Shown here: positions 7,275 to 16,423 of the stretch, piece after piece
Layout of the letters: each line of letters begins with the position of its first letter
Numbering within the stretch: the stretch's first letter is position 1
The notes under the pieces: model-generated
Told to the model about the DNA's origin: nothing
Seen by the model: the letters and a program-made list of their open reading frames with translations, nothing else
Database searches by the model: none
Origin: Bacteroidota bacterium
GTDB taxonomy: Bacteria > Bacteroidota > Ignavibacteria > Ignavibacteriales > Melioribacteraceae
Assembly: GCA_023381535.1 (NCBI GenBank)
Contig: JAMCSN010000226.1
Span: forward strand, 248,001-312,000
DNA length: 64,000 bases
Direction of reading: 5' to 3'
Made by a program: the position numbers and the translations under genes

Positions 7275-9281
7275 TTATTTAAGCAAGATTAGTTTTTTCG
7301 TATCAATAAAATCCCCGGCTTGCATCCTGCAAAAATAAATTCCGCTAGAAATCCCTTCTGAATTAAATTCGATACTATAAATTCCAATTGATTTTTCTGA
7401 ATTTACTAGAGTTTTTATTTCCAGCCCTAAAACATCGTATATTTTTATTGTTACAAAACAGTTTTTAGGAACAGAATAATTTATCGTTGTCGTAGGGTTA
7501 AAAGGATTAGGATAGTTCTGATACAAGTTAAACGAGGTAGGTAAAATAGAAATATCCTCTAATCCTGTCGTTAATGAAGTAGTAATAATATTTGAGTTAC
7601 TACTAACACCTCCATTATTATATGCACGCACACGATAATAATATGTCATATTCGTTGTTAATCCTGTTACTTGAAAAAATGTAACATTAGATACGTCTTG
7701 ATTATTAAAATTAATAAGTTTATTAGAAAAGTTTGGGTCAATAGCTATATCAATGTAATAACCAGTAGCACCTGTTGATGAACTCCAATTTGCTATGAAT
7801 CCAGTTTGCGTTTTGTTGGTCGCAGCTAGAGCCGTTGGGGCAACAGGAGCGTTTGGCAAGGTGGTAACAGAAATTACATTTGAAGATGGTGATGTACCAA
7901 CCGCATTGCTTGCTCTAACACGATAATAGAAGGTAGTAGCAGGCATTAAACCTGTAACTAAGTAGGAAGTTATATTCCCAATATCTTTGTTGTTATATGA
8001 TGACAAAATATTATTGAAATTAGTATCAATAGCTATATCCAACTTATATCCAGTAGCGGTAGACACTGAATCCCAATTAGCATAAAAACTTGTTTGATTA
8101 ATTGAAGTCGCGGCTTGGCACGTAGGAGAAATAGGGAGATTAAGGAAATTTGCTATAAGAGTTCTTGAGCCGTTGACAATAAATGTGAAGTTAGAATTAG
8201 TAGAAATAATGTTTCCATTTTCACTCCAATTAAGAAAACCATAACCCAGACTTGCACTAGCTGATACAGTAACTTGTGTTCCAAATAGATATGAACCCAT
8301 TCCATTAATTGTGCCACTAAGAGCTGGATTGACTGTAATTATCAATTGACAATTCATCTGTGCAATATCAGATAAAGAACGAGTATATAATCCATTTTGA
8401 ATATCAACTCCAGCAAATATATTTTGATTTAATACATATAGAGATAATATATCAGAGTAACCTCCAGCTAATCCACTATTAAAAGGAGTCCAGTATGTAC
8501 CGTTTATTGTTGATATAAAAATTCCACCACCATTTGTTCCAGCAATTATATATGGACCATTTATAATTAAGGTTCTTATTGTTTTTGATGTAAGACCTAT
8601 ATTGAATGAATTCCAACTAACACCGTTATCTATGGAATGAAATACCCCCGCATCAGTCCCAGCAAATATATCAGACTCAGTTGTAACTAGAGACCGTATA
8701 TATGAACCGCTTAATCCCCTATTTATCCATGTAACACCATTATCAGATGACATATAGATTCCAGACTCAGTACCAGCGAATATATTTGATCCTAATATTG
8801 CAAGGGATTCTGTTCTCTTGATTAAATTAGTAGAGATCCATTGAGTTCCATTATTAGTGGACCGATATATTCTATCCGAGCTACCAGCAAAAATTGTTGA
8901 TCCATTTGAAACTAGAGAAAAAATCCAAACGGGAGAGGGTAACCCGTTATGAAGGGATACCCAACTATTTCCATTATTTACTGATAAATAAACACCATTA
9001 TTAGAAGCCGGAGATCCAAGATAAAGGTTAGAACCAGATTGAGTGAAACAAGTGAAATAGGTATCATTCAATCCATTACTTACTTGATTCCAGTTCATAC
9101 CATTATCAGTTGATAATAAAAGTCCACTTCCATTTGTTCCAGCTAGTAGATTTGTTTCAATAGAGGCAAAGCACGTAATTGGCCATCCTTTAAAATTTGT
9201 TGAATTAATCCACTGAGCTTGCGTATCTAAAAATGTCAGTAGAGTTAAAACAAAATGCAAGTAGTATATTTTCTTTACCAT
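7275..9281 (-). CDS. T9SS-exported protein with BNR-like repeats and two fibronectin III domains
   Basis: A 668-residue secreted protein. It has a signal peptide (MVKKIYYLHFVLTLLTFL), then about seven sialidase/BNR-like repeats (30-310) with the pattern STDNG-x2-W (for example LLLSTDNGMNWNQVSNGLN), as in propeller proteins. An InlB/Listeria-type repeat (about 320-390, GYGFLNWSENG) and two fibronectin type III domains (about 395-580) follow. The C-terminal 80 residues are a type IX sorting domain (NLYQNYPNPFNPTTTINYSV, ending KKLILLK). It is likely cell-surface or released. I chose the ATG at 9281 for its signal peptide and AGGAAT upstream. It lies directly before the best attC, making an unusually long cassette of about 2 kb. 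Confidence 0.85.
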   Translation of the reverse strand: MVKKIYYLHFVLTLLTFLDTQAQWINSTNFKGWPITCFASIETNLLAGTNGSGLLLSTDNGMNWNQVSNGLNDTYFTCFTQSGSNLYLGSPASNNGVYLSVNNGNSWVSLHNGLPSPVWIFSLVSNGSTIFAGSSDRIYRSTNNGTQWISTNLIKRTESLAILGSNIFAGTESGIYMSSDNGVTWINRGLSGSYIRSLVTTESDIFAGTDAGVFHSIDNGVSWNSFNIGLTSKTIRTLIINGPYIIAGTNGGGIFISTINGTYWTPFNSGLAGGYSDILSLYVLNQNIFAGVDIQNGLYTRSLSDIAQMNCQLIITVNPALSGTINGMGSYLFGTQVTVSASASLGYGFLNWSENGNIISTNSNFTFIVNGSRTLIANFLNLPISPTCQAATSINQTSFYANWDSVSTATGYKLDIAIDTNFNNILSSYNNKDIGNITSYLVTGLMPATTFYYRVRASNAVGTSPSSNVISVTTLPNAPVAPTALAATNKTQTGFIANWSSSTGATGYYIDIAIDPNFSNKLINFNNQDVSNVTFFQVTGLTTNMTYYYRVRAYNNGGVSSNSNIITTSLTTGLEDISILPTSFNLYQNYPNPFNPTTTINYSVPKNCFVTIKIYDVLGLEIKTLVNSEKSIGIYSIEFNSEGISSGIYFCRMQAGDFIDTKKLILLK

Positions 9282-9374
9282 CAAAATATTCCTGAATTTA
9301 TAAAAAAATCTCCCTCGCACTAAAAGAGCGACAAATTTTTACAGCACACCTATATAAATAAATGCCGGCCATTT

Positions 9375-9410
9375 GAAAGCGATCAGCTTGGAAAACTGAT
9401 TAGCATATAT
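9375..9410 (-). repeat. Possible decayed attC arm
   Basis: Just after the stop of the next gene the minus strand reads GCTAATCAGTTTTCCAAGC, resembling the GCCTAAC-CAG-CTTTTCC arm of the site at 7268. A short inverted repeat (ATCAG / CTGAT) is present but no second arm or R' box could be found, so the cassette boundary here is uncertain. Confidence 0.35.
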
Positions 9411-9413
9411 CCA

Positions 9414-10304
9414 TTACAGTTTTTCATTTATATATTTTATATATGAAATTGGATTCGTGTCAAGAATTTGTCGTAATTCGTGTTTTTTTTTCGTTACTTC
9501 AAGAAATAAATTCCCTATCTCTATACTAGCTGAAACACTAATTGAGAATATAGCTTGTAAAGTATCAACACCGAAATATGTTGATATTAGTGAACCACTA
9601 ATTGTTGCACCAAGAATTTTAGAAGATAAAAACATTGATACTAAAGAACGGCTAGTTTCAAATTCCCATTCTTTTACTAATTGTTCATAATCGTAAATCC
9701 TTGTTGCCAAATCATCTTCTATAAATGCTTTTTCTTTGTCTTGATAATTTTCATTTGCAAATAAACGTAATTTTCTTAATTTATTTCGAGCTTCATTATC
9801 TTTCCTAAATTCCAATAGTTTATCCCAAGATAATTTTTTACTATCAATTAAATTTAACCTGCTAATCGTAACAACAACATTTTCTTCTGAATCATTTTTA
9901 GAGAATAAATTCGGAGGCAAAATCAATGGATAGTTTTCTATCCTATATTTTTTTCTGAATTCTGCAAATTGTCTTTTAAGTTTCTCAAGTAAAACGGGTT
10001 TTTTATCTAATTGATAGACTAAATTATTCTGTGGCTTTATAATGAATTTATTTGTTACATCTATAGATAGAATAATGGCTAATGTTTCTTCAATCTCACT
10101 CCATAATTTCCCGCATTCATCAGATTCAGCCATATATTGAGGGAGAATACTTTCTAAAATCAAATTTGAATCAATGTCGGGATCTTTATCAATCAACACT
10201 AATTCGGAACTAATGTGAAAAGGAATTACATAATCAAAATACAATGCTGCCTCTTTAGTGGACAACATTGCCAATGCTGTATTTGTATATTTTGATTCAT
10301 TCAT
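9414..10304 (-). CDS. Uncharacterised cassette protein with C-terminal hydrophobic segments
   Basis: I do not recognise this 296-residue protein with confidence. The first two thirds are soluble and charged. Residues 230-265 contain two weakly hydrophobic stretches (ILGATISGSLISTYFG and LQAIFSISVSASIEIGNLFL), which may form a membrane hairpin or a packed helical pair, followed by a basic tail. The segment LSWDKLLEFRKDNEARNKLRKL resembles a conserved part of uncharacterised families found as accessory genes. The start lies eight bases from a GTTAGGC box on the minus strand, consistent with the beginning of a cassette. Codon use is more A+T-rich than in neighbouring housekeeping genes, suggesting transfer. 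Confidence 0.7.
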   Translation of the reverse strand: MNESKYTNTALAMLSTKEAALYFDYVIPFHISSELVLIDKDPDIDSNLILESILPQYMAESDECGKLWSEIEETLAIILSIDVTNKFIIKPQNNLVYQLDKKPVLLEKLKRQFAEFRKKYRIENYPLILPPNLFSKNDSEENVVVTISRLNLIDSKKLSWDKLLEFRKDNEARNKLRKLRLFANENYQDKEKAFIEDDLATRIYDYEQLVKEWEFETSRSLVSMFLSSKILGATISGSLISTYFGVDTLQAIFSISVSASIEIGNLFLEVTKKKHELRQILDTNPISYIKYINEKL

Positions 10305-10311
10305 ATTATAT

Positions 10312-10504
10312 GCCTAACTATTTATTTAACCCGCCATAAAAACGGCGGACAAGCCCGCCAACGGACTTCATGACGGCTGTTGTTTATCTACCAATAAAAC
10401 GTTGTTTTTATTTTCCCCTCTCAACCTTTCCATTGTATGTTTATTGTCCCTTTCGTTTTCAACATAAAACAATCAACTCAAACCTGCAACCGCAAACGGC
10501 TAAC
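10312..10504 (-). repeat. attC-like boxes at the right end of the array
   Basis: The minus strand contains GTTAGCC (10498-10504), a weak arm pair AACAGCCGTCATGAAG / TTTTTATGGCGGG, GTTAAAT (10324-10330, a match to GTTRRRY) and GTTAGGC (10312-10318). I cannot assign a single clean attC or attI. The stretch marks the junction between cassettes and the chromosomal envelope operon, and no integrase gene lies beside it. Confidence 0.4.
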
Positions 10505-10530
10505 TTCGAGACGACCTTTTTAGATACGCC

Positions 10531-12228
10531 TCATTTGATGATTAATTCTATTCGCCGGTTTTTTTCTCTTCCTTCAAACGTTCTGTCGTTTGTGATGGGC
10601 AGTGTTTCGCCGTAGCCGACAGCAACAATTCTATCTGGCTTTATGTTTGAGTGAGACAAAATATATGCGCGTACACTGTCGGCTCTTTTTTGAGAAATAT
10701 ATTGGTTAAAAGTTTTTGCAGCTACATAATCGTTGTGTCCGGCTACCGTAATAGTAGAAGAAGGAAAATAATTCAGAACTTGAATTGCTTTGTCCAAAAT
10801 CTTTTCTGCATTATCATCCAGCATGTAACCAAGCCATTGAAACTTTATGCCGGTTATGCGTATAATAATTTCGTCTCCGCTTTCCAGAAATTCAGCCTCG
10901 TTGGGATTAAATATGCCGGCAGCTTCGGTAGGAATTCTATTTGTTTGTGCGGCGTCGCCAACTTTCTTTGTTACAGGAGGAACATATTCGGTTTGCTTTT
11001 CCTGTGCGATGTTGTCGTGATTTCCAAAAATATTCCACGCAAGAATTAAATCTTCCCAAGAGTTTTTATCGGAATCAACTTCTTTAATTGTACGCGTGAT
11101 GTTTATTGATAGAATAGCGTTTGCTTCAGCTTGTGCCGCAAGATTTTTTAGATTCGAGTAATCATAATTGTCGCTGTAGATCATGTCCGTAACGGATTTT
11201 GCCAAAGATTTGCTTTCGCTAAAAGTTTTGGGAGCGTATTCGTCGGCGTCCTTTTTTTCCGCAAGCCGAATAAGTTTGTCCGTTTTGGAAAGAATTTGTG
11301 TTCTAACGGCAAGATGCTTTGCTTCAAGATATTTCAATGCGGCATCAAGGGAGGATTCGGCGGCGCTCTCGGTCCGATCTTTCTCAAATGCCAAAGCCGT
11401 TTCCGAAAGGATTTCTTCGGCAGCATTCCACAAGTCCGCAGCATAAACTTCGGCTCCGGCGGTCGCGGCGTCTTTTCTGATCCGTAATAAACCCGAATAC
11501 CTGCCGGAAAATTTTCCGGCGTTCTCTGTAGATTTGTTAAACGACGCCGCGGCATCATCAACCGAAGTTTTTATTTGATTCAAATCATTTCCTTCGGAGA
11601 TGCTTTCTAAAACATTATTAAGTTTTAAGGCACCTTGTGAATAACTTAACGGCGACAATAAATTTGCCAGCGATGCATTTGCATTGTTTAGCGGCGTCCA
11701 ATTGAACACCAAGTTGTTTGCGAAATCCGCATATTTTTTTGCGTTGTAGTAATTGTCGAGCAGAAGCGGAATCGCTTTTTGAACGTCTTCGTAATCGTTA
11801 TCCGAATAATCTTCAAGTGCATTCATAAACTTATTTTCGGCGGCATTCCAATAATTAACCGCGTATCTATCGGCATTGGATTTAACGGCGGCTTGACGCG
11901 CAATCAAAACCGCGCCGAATGTTTTTGATCTTTCTTCAACCGAATCGTTTATCTTGGTTAGTATGCCGATCACCTTTTCCAATTCTATCTGAATATCCGC
12001 CGGCGATTTACTTTTCTCTTTATACTTTACTGCGGTTTGATAACGCGAAACGGCATCTGTGTATTCTTCGGGAAAAAGAACGTCGCCGGATTCATCTACT
12101 ACCAGGTTTAACGATGAAGCGGCTTCATTAAATAGTTCCTCTTGATTTTTTTGTGCGTTCAAAATGCCCGCGGTAAACAGCAGCAAGATCGGGAACGCTT
12201 TCAAAATATTTGAGCAAAATCGTATCAT
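10531..12228 (-). CDS. OmpA-family envelope protein with long helical N-terminal region
   Basis: A 565-residue protein with a signal peptide (MIRFCSNILKAFPILLLFTAG), about 390 residues of repeated alpha-helical segments containing recurring A-x-x-YA-x-x-x-WN-x-AE motifs (for example RYAVNYWNAAENKF and VYAADLWNAAEE), and a C-terminal OmpA domain (about 445-565) with STITVAGHNDYVAAKTFNQY, LSQKRADSVRAYI-like and GYGETLPITNDRTFEGREKN. The OmpA domain binds peptidoglycan; the helical part may reach across the periplasm. Its ATG overlaps the stop of the preceding gene (ATGA), so it is translationally coupled as the last gene of a four-gene envelope operon. Confidence 0.85.
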   Translation of the reverse strand: MIRFCSNILKAFPILLLFTAGILNAQKNQEELFNEAASSLNLVVDESGDVLFPEEYTDAVSRYQTAVKYKEKSKSPADIQIELEKVIGILTKINDSVEERSKTFGAVLIARQAAVKSNADRYAVNYWNAAENKFMNALEDYSDNDYEDVQKAIPLLLDNYYNAKKYADFANNLVFNWTPLNNANASLANLLSPLSYSQGALKLNNVLESISEGNDLNQIKTSVDDAAASFNKSTENAGKFSGRYSGLLRIRKDAATAGAEVYAADLWNAAEEILSETALAFEKDRTESAAESSLDAALKYLEAKHLAVRTQILSKTDKLIRLAEKKDADEYAPKTFSESKSLAKSVTDMIYSDNYDYSNLKNLAAQAEANAILSINITRTIKEVDSDKNSWEDLILAWNIFGNHDNIAQEKQTEYVPPVTKKVGDAAQTNRIPTEAAGIFNPNEAEFLESGDEIIIRITGIKFQWLGYMLDDNAEKILDKAIQVLNYFPSSTITVAGHNDYVAAKTFNQYISQKRADSVRAYILSHSNIKPDRIVAVGYGETLPITNDRTFEGREKNRRIELIIK

Positions 12229-13475
12229 TTTTTTATGTCGTGAGAAGGTGTTTCAAATTTTTGGTTTGCCAAAGTTGTGTCGGTTGAACTGCTGACGGAA
12301 GCTTGAAATGCTTCGACAGTATCTGCCGTCGGTTCATAAATCGAGATCAAGAAATTGTACTTGGCGCTGTCCAGTTGTATAGAATATCCGATGTTGGAAC
12401 TGTAAACGTTGGTTGGAAGTTTTCCTGTAATCGTAAAGTTGGCAGTCGAATCATACTTTAAATAGTCGGATGTATCCGGCGGCATGTAATAAATTTTTGC
12501 GAAGATTGTGCGTGATTCGTTTTTGTCAACTTCCACCGCAAAATTGAGTTTTCGGAATTGAGTATATCCATCGCGGTCTAAATCTAGGGAATCCGACCAC
12601 CAAACCCTGGAAATCGTATAGAAATAAGAATCTTCACTTTCAGATTCGAATTTCACATCGTTAAGTTCCGGAGTGGATTCATCCGCCAGTGCAACTAAAA
12701 TATTGTTTGCCGATTCATACAATTCAATTTTGAAGTCATATGTTCCATGTTCAAGTTCAATGGTCGGCGTTCCGACGAAACATGAAACCGTATCTTGAAC
12801 GTTCCGATCGTAAATTGAAAAGTTTGGAAACTCGTGATATGGTTGGTACACGGTCTCCGCGCTCTTTTTATAGTACAGTTTTGCATAAACATTTTTTGTC
12901 AGCGGTGCATCAACATCAACGTTGAGAACAAGCTTTGCGTAACGCCAATACGAGTTGTTGCTTCGGTCATATTTATCTAACCACTGCACGTTGATCGAGT
13001 AGTTCTTATCATTGGACGACTGCTCGAAGCGCTGCATCGTAAGAAAAACGCTGTCTTTTTGACCGGTGGTTGCTTCAATGCGCGTGTTGCCGGCTTCATA
13101 GACTTCTATTTTAAAATCATAGGTTCCTCGCGGCAATTCTTTATTTGGGTCTCCGATTGGAACGAAAAAAAGATTTTTTGAATCGGAGCCGTTTGCGGTG
13201 TGCTCTCCTAAGAAAGCATAGAACGTAAAACTTGATGCATCATGCAGCTTATAAAAAACGCGCGCGTTCACGGTGCGGGTTACATTCTCTTGAATCCGCA
13301 AATCAAAATTAAGCCGCTTCGATTGAACGTAGTGATCCAGGTTCGTATCAATGCTGTCGGACCACCAGACTTTATCAATCGAATAAGTATAATCTTCTTC
13401 TTGAGATTTGCTGCATGAAAAGCAGAACGCGATAATCACCGAGGCAAAAATCACCAAACATGTTTTCTTGAGCAT
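12225..13475 (-). CDS. Three-repeat lipoprotein
   Basis: A 416-residue lipoprotein: a signal peptide with lipobox FSCS (MLKKTCLVIFASVIIAFCF, then SCSK). The mature part consists of three repeats of about 130 residues, each opening with a W-W-S-D-S-type motif and a K-L-N-F core (RLNFDLRIQENVTRTVNARV; KLVLNVDVDAPLTKNVYAKL; KLNFAVEVDKNESRTIFAKI). These resemble the repeats of choice-of-anchor-H-type surface proteins, likely beta-sandwiches. I chose the ATG at 13475 (CGGAGA upstream) over the longer frame because it gives a proper lipoprotein signal. The function is unknown. It is co-transcribed with the lipoprotein before it and the OmpA-family protein after it. Confidence 0.8.
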   Translation of the reverse strand: MLKKTCLVIFASVIIAFCFSCSKSQEEDYTYSIDKVWWSDSIDTNLDHYVQSKRLNFDLRIQENVTRTVNARVFYKLHDASSFTFYAFLGEHTANGSDSKNLFFVPIGDPNKELPRGTYDFKIEVYEAGNTRIEATTGQKDSVFLTMQRFEQSSNDKNYSINVQWLDKYDRSNNSYWRYAKLVLNVDVDAPLTKNVYAKLYYKKSAETVYQPYHEFPNFSIYDRNVQDTVSCFVGTPTIELEHGTYDFKIELYESANNILVALADESTPELNDVKFESESEDSYFYTISRVWWSDSLDLDRDGYTQFRKLNFAVEVDKNESRTIFAKIYYMPPDTSDYLKYDSTANFTITGKLPTNVYSSNIGYSIQLDSAKYNFLISIYEPTADTVEAFQASVSSSTDTTLANQKFETPSHDIKK

Positions 13476-13500
13476 AACTATTCTCCGCGCTTCAAAGAAA

Positions 13501-15222
13501 TTATTTAATTTGTCCTGTGTCGCATTCAACAGCAGGGAATCTGTTTTCAAGAGGAACTTGTTCCAGTGGAATTTCAGTTGCCGTCATTGTTTGATCGAAT
13601 AGTTCGCCAACGGCATTACTGTTGCGGTCGTAGTTAATACACACGTCGAAGCCGAGTTTTCCAATGCCGATGGAGAAACAAATTTCAAACGATCCGTTTG
13701 AAGAAATAGAAATGTCTCCCGAAACAGAAATACTCGCGCAAAAATCGTGTTTCGCAATGGTAACGCACGCTTCACCTCTGAACTTGAAATCACCCTTAAA
13801 TGTAAAAACTCCGTTTTCATATTGAACGGTAACCGACATTCCAAGCGAATACCCGATTGATAATTTGCCGACATGGGTGTGTAAACTGTTTTTGCCGTAG
13901 CCGGTCAGCTTGAAATTTCCGTTCTTGTTGGCATAACCTTCAACACCAACTCTATTCAGTCCGCCCACAACTGCTTCGCCCATAAAATACATTTGCGAAG
14001 AAGATATTTCCAGCTGTGTTTTTCCCATGTCGAGATGAATATTGTTAGGCAGGTTTAAGCTTGATTCGGATTTGAATCCTAATTTCCAGTCAGAAAATTT
14101 TGTTCCGATCCTTCCGTAAAAAGTTTCTTTCTGCTGAATCGGTACGAGGTAATCAAGAAAATCCCAGTCTTTCCCGATGATTTGATATAGAAAATCGCTC
14201 GGTGTTGAGGGAGGCAGTTCGCGCACTCCGGCAAATTGAATATCCGTATCACCGGATTGGTTTACACTTAGAACCAAAGTTGCTTGCCCCAAGACAACCT
14301 GAACATTTAACCAATCAAGAGCGGTGTTATCAAAAGTTGCTTGCCCGTTCAATCCCAGTTTAAAATTTGTATTATTTCCCGAGAAGAAATTCTTAATGCC
14401 GTTTTGATCACCTGAGTTGAATGCGAGACAAGCTTCGCCGGTAAATGCAATTGGGTAAGATTGCAGAGGTATAGTTCCGGTAAAATAAAAATTGCCGTTG
14501 AAACCTTTAATGTCGCCTAGTTTAACCAGAGGATCAAAGGGGATCAAACCCTGTGTAGAAACCGCCATTCCAACATCCGAGAGATCGCCGAGTTTTGTTC
14601 CGGTAAAATCGCAAGTGAAAAAAGTAAACGGATCGGTGGGATCGATAGCAACCTTTTTAATGTTTTTGAAAGAAGATTTTGTTACTTCGGCTTGAAAAGG
14701 ATTATCATTTGTATTTTCATAGTAGAAATAATAACGGTTTGGATTTACCGGCCAATTCAAAGCGCCGGTATCAAAGTCGCTTCCCTTTTTGAAACCCAAT
14801 GCTGCAGCCGGCAATCCAACCATCTGTAAATCTTTTAAGAGTCCCTCATGAGGTAATTGAACCTTCGAAAAGCCGGTTATATTTGAATAAAAATTGTCTG
14901 AGCTATTTTTAACAAGTTCAAAATCGCCGGTCGATAAAGGCATATCTCCATATTTAGAATTCTCGACAAAAATTGTCCCCTTAATTCTTACACCGTTTTC
15001 TGTATTGATTACGTTTGCGGGATTCGTTTTAATTTTTAATGCACTGCTGCCTTGCCCAATTGTGAAAACATCCGGGTTTGATTCGAGATTTTGATCAACA
15101 AACGGATCGACCGGCTCGACAAAATTTTCTTTTGTGCATCCAATCAAAAACGAAAAGATTATGACAAAAACAAAAGCTCCAATTTTCTTCACGCGCGCCG
15201 ATAGTTCGATTTCTGTGTTCAT
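13501..15222 (-). CDS. Large beta-rich lipoprotein of unknown function
   Basis: A 573-residue predicted lipoprotein. The hydrophobic N-terminal segment ends in the lipobox FLIGC (about residue 29). The rest is rich in alternating hydrophobic residues, glycine and asparagine, with repeated F-x-F-x-G-x strands near the C terminus (FTFKGDFKFRGEACV, HDFCASISVSGDISIS, FEICFSIGIGKLGFDVCI), suggesting an extended beta structure. Six cysteines cluster in the last 70 residues and could form disulfides in the periplasm. No family is recognised. It is the second gene of the envelope operon, 10 bases after the previous gene and 25 before the next. Confidence 0.75.
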   Translation of the reverse strand: MNTEIELSARVKKIGAFVFVIIFSFLIGCTKENFVEPVDPFVDQNLESNPDVFTIGQGSSALKIKTNPANVINTENGVRIKGTIFVENSKYGDMPLSTGDFELVKNSSDNFYSNITGFSKVQLPHEGLLKDLQMVGLPAAALGFKKGSDFDTGALNWPVNPNRYYFYYENTNDNPFQAEVTKSSFKNIKKVAIDPTDPFTFFTCDFTGTKLGDLSDVGMAVSTQGLIPFDPLVKLGDIKGFNGNFYFTGTIPLQSYPIAFTGEACLAFNSGDQNGIKNFFSGNNTNFKLGLNGQATFDNTALDWLNVQVVLGQATLVLSVNQSGDTDIQFAGVRELPPSTPSDFLYQIIGKDWDFLDYLVPIQQKETFYGRIGTKFSDWKLGFKSESSLNLPNNIHLDMGKTQLEISSSQMYFMGEAVVGGLNRVGVEGYANKNGNFKLTGYGKNSLHTHVGKLSIGYSLGMSVTVQYENGVFTFKGDFKFRGEACVTIAKHDFCASISVSGDISISSNGSFEICFSIGIGKLGFDVCINYDRNSNAVGELFDQTMTATEIPLEQVPLENRFPAVECDTGQIK

Positions 15223-15232
15223 GAATGCATTC

Positions 15233-16357
15233 CTAAAAAATCAATTTATATCCAAACATTACGTTTACCTGATTGCTGCCCGGGTACAATTTGTACTGAT
15301 TGGTAAACTCGCCGGGCAATGGTTCCTTTCCGAAGACAGCCATCCTTGAACCAAAAAAGAAATATTGAACATCTATGAAAAAATTATTAAGCGTGTACGT
15401 TAATCCACCGCCTGCCAGGTATCCGGGACCACTATCTTTTTCCAGCGGGAAGTATGAAGTTAATGTGGGGTACTTTGTGTTTTGAAAACTGGAGAACCAG
15501 TAACATCCTCCGGCGACAGCGTATGCACTTAAATGATTATTGAACGCGTTAAGAAGATTGTAACGAATCTGCAGGTAGAGAAGATTTGTTTTCAATATGT
15601 ACGTTGAAATGTTCGACTCGGAATAATTGTACCCGGCTCTAAAGCCTATCTGCCAATTTGTTTTTGAGAACTCTAAAAATCCTCCCATCGGATTTTTATA
15701 ATTTCTAAAATTCTTTTCGTATGAAATTTGAGAGACTCCGTATAAACCGCCAATGCCGACGTAAAAATCTCCCGTGTCTGCAAGAATGTCTTGTGAAAGA
15801 ATATAACCGTCAAATGGGTAAAGTATTTTCGTCCACACTTTATTGTTGTTGATCTCGTCGGCAATTGTCAAAACTTTTTCCCCATTGGTTATTATACCGG
15901 CGTTTTGCGATTGATAACCGGGAAGTCCTTTAACAAAAGAATAATCCTTGTTGCAAAATCTAAGTTCATATTGCCAGCCGTCGGTGCCCATCTCTTCTTT
16001 GTATCCATACTTTTTATCTATTTCCAATTTCTTTTGAGTAGTGATTAGAAATTTATCTTCCACATAACCTTTTTTAGGATAAAGAACTTTTTGCCAGCCG
16101 AACCTGCCTGCTGGATCGGCGAGATGTCCCGTGTTACCGTTGTTAATTAACACCAAAACTTTTTCAAGATACATGTAATGCCCGGTAACCTTTGCCTCGG
16201 TCGAGGGAGCTTCATAAATGTTTATCGTTGCTTCCGATATGTAAAAAATTTGTGCGGACCAGCCGTCGTTGGTAAAATGCTGCGGCAGAATCGGATTCTG
16301 AAATAAGCAAATGCACAAACCGGCAAGACAAAAATATTTTTTCGAATTCTTCTTCAC
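15233..16357 (-). CDS. Secreted SH3-like / outer-membrane beta-barrel protein
   Basis: A 374-residue protein with a signal peptide (about 1-26). The N-terminal half has two SH3-like segments (about 30-110 and 120-195; ATINIYEAPSTEAKVTGHYM is typical of bacterial SH3 domains, which often contact peptidoglycan). The C-terminal 170 residues form a probable eight-stranded outer-membrane barrel, ending in the aromatic terminus VNVMFGYKLIF recognised by the Bam machinery. It is the first gene of the four-gene operon running to the OmpA-family gene. A role linking outer membrane and wall is inferred from domains and context. Confidence 0.75.
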   Translation of the reverse strand: MKKNSKKYFCLAGLCICLFQNPILPQHFTNDGWSAQIFYISEATINIYEAPSTEAKVTGHYMYLEKVLVLINNGNTGHLADPAGRFGWQKVLYPKKGYVEDKFLITTQKKLEIDKKYGYKEEMGTDGWQYELRFCNKDYSFVKGLPGYQSQNAGIITNGEKVLTIADEINNNKVWTKILYPFDGYILSQDILADTGDFYVGIGGLYGVSQISYEKNFRNYKNPMGGFLEFSKTNWQIGFRAGYNYSESNISTYILKTNLLYLQIRYNLLNAFNNHLSAYAVAGGCYWFSSFQNTKYPTLTSYFPLEKDSGPGYLAGGGLTYTLNNFFIDVQYFFFGSRMAVFGKEPLPGEFTNQYKLYPGSNQVNVMFGYKLIF

Positions 16358-16423
16358 GTTTTACAATTCACAAGAGCATTTATTTTAACAAATCGTTGAT
16401 TTCAAATTTCCTTTCTTCGCTTC

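Noticed and set aside
10531..10700. Integron integrase expected beside the right end of the attC array
   Set aside because: The adjacent gene is an OmpA-family protein and no tyrosine recombinase motif occurs on either strand of the window.
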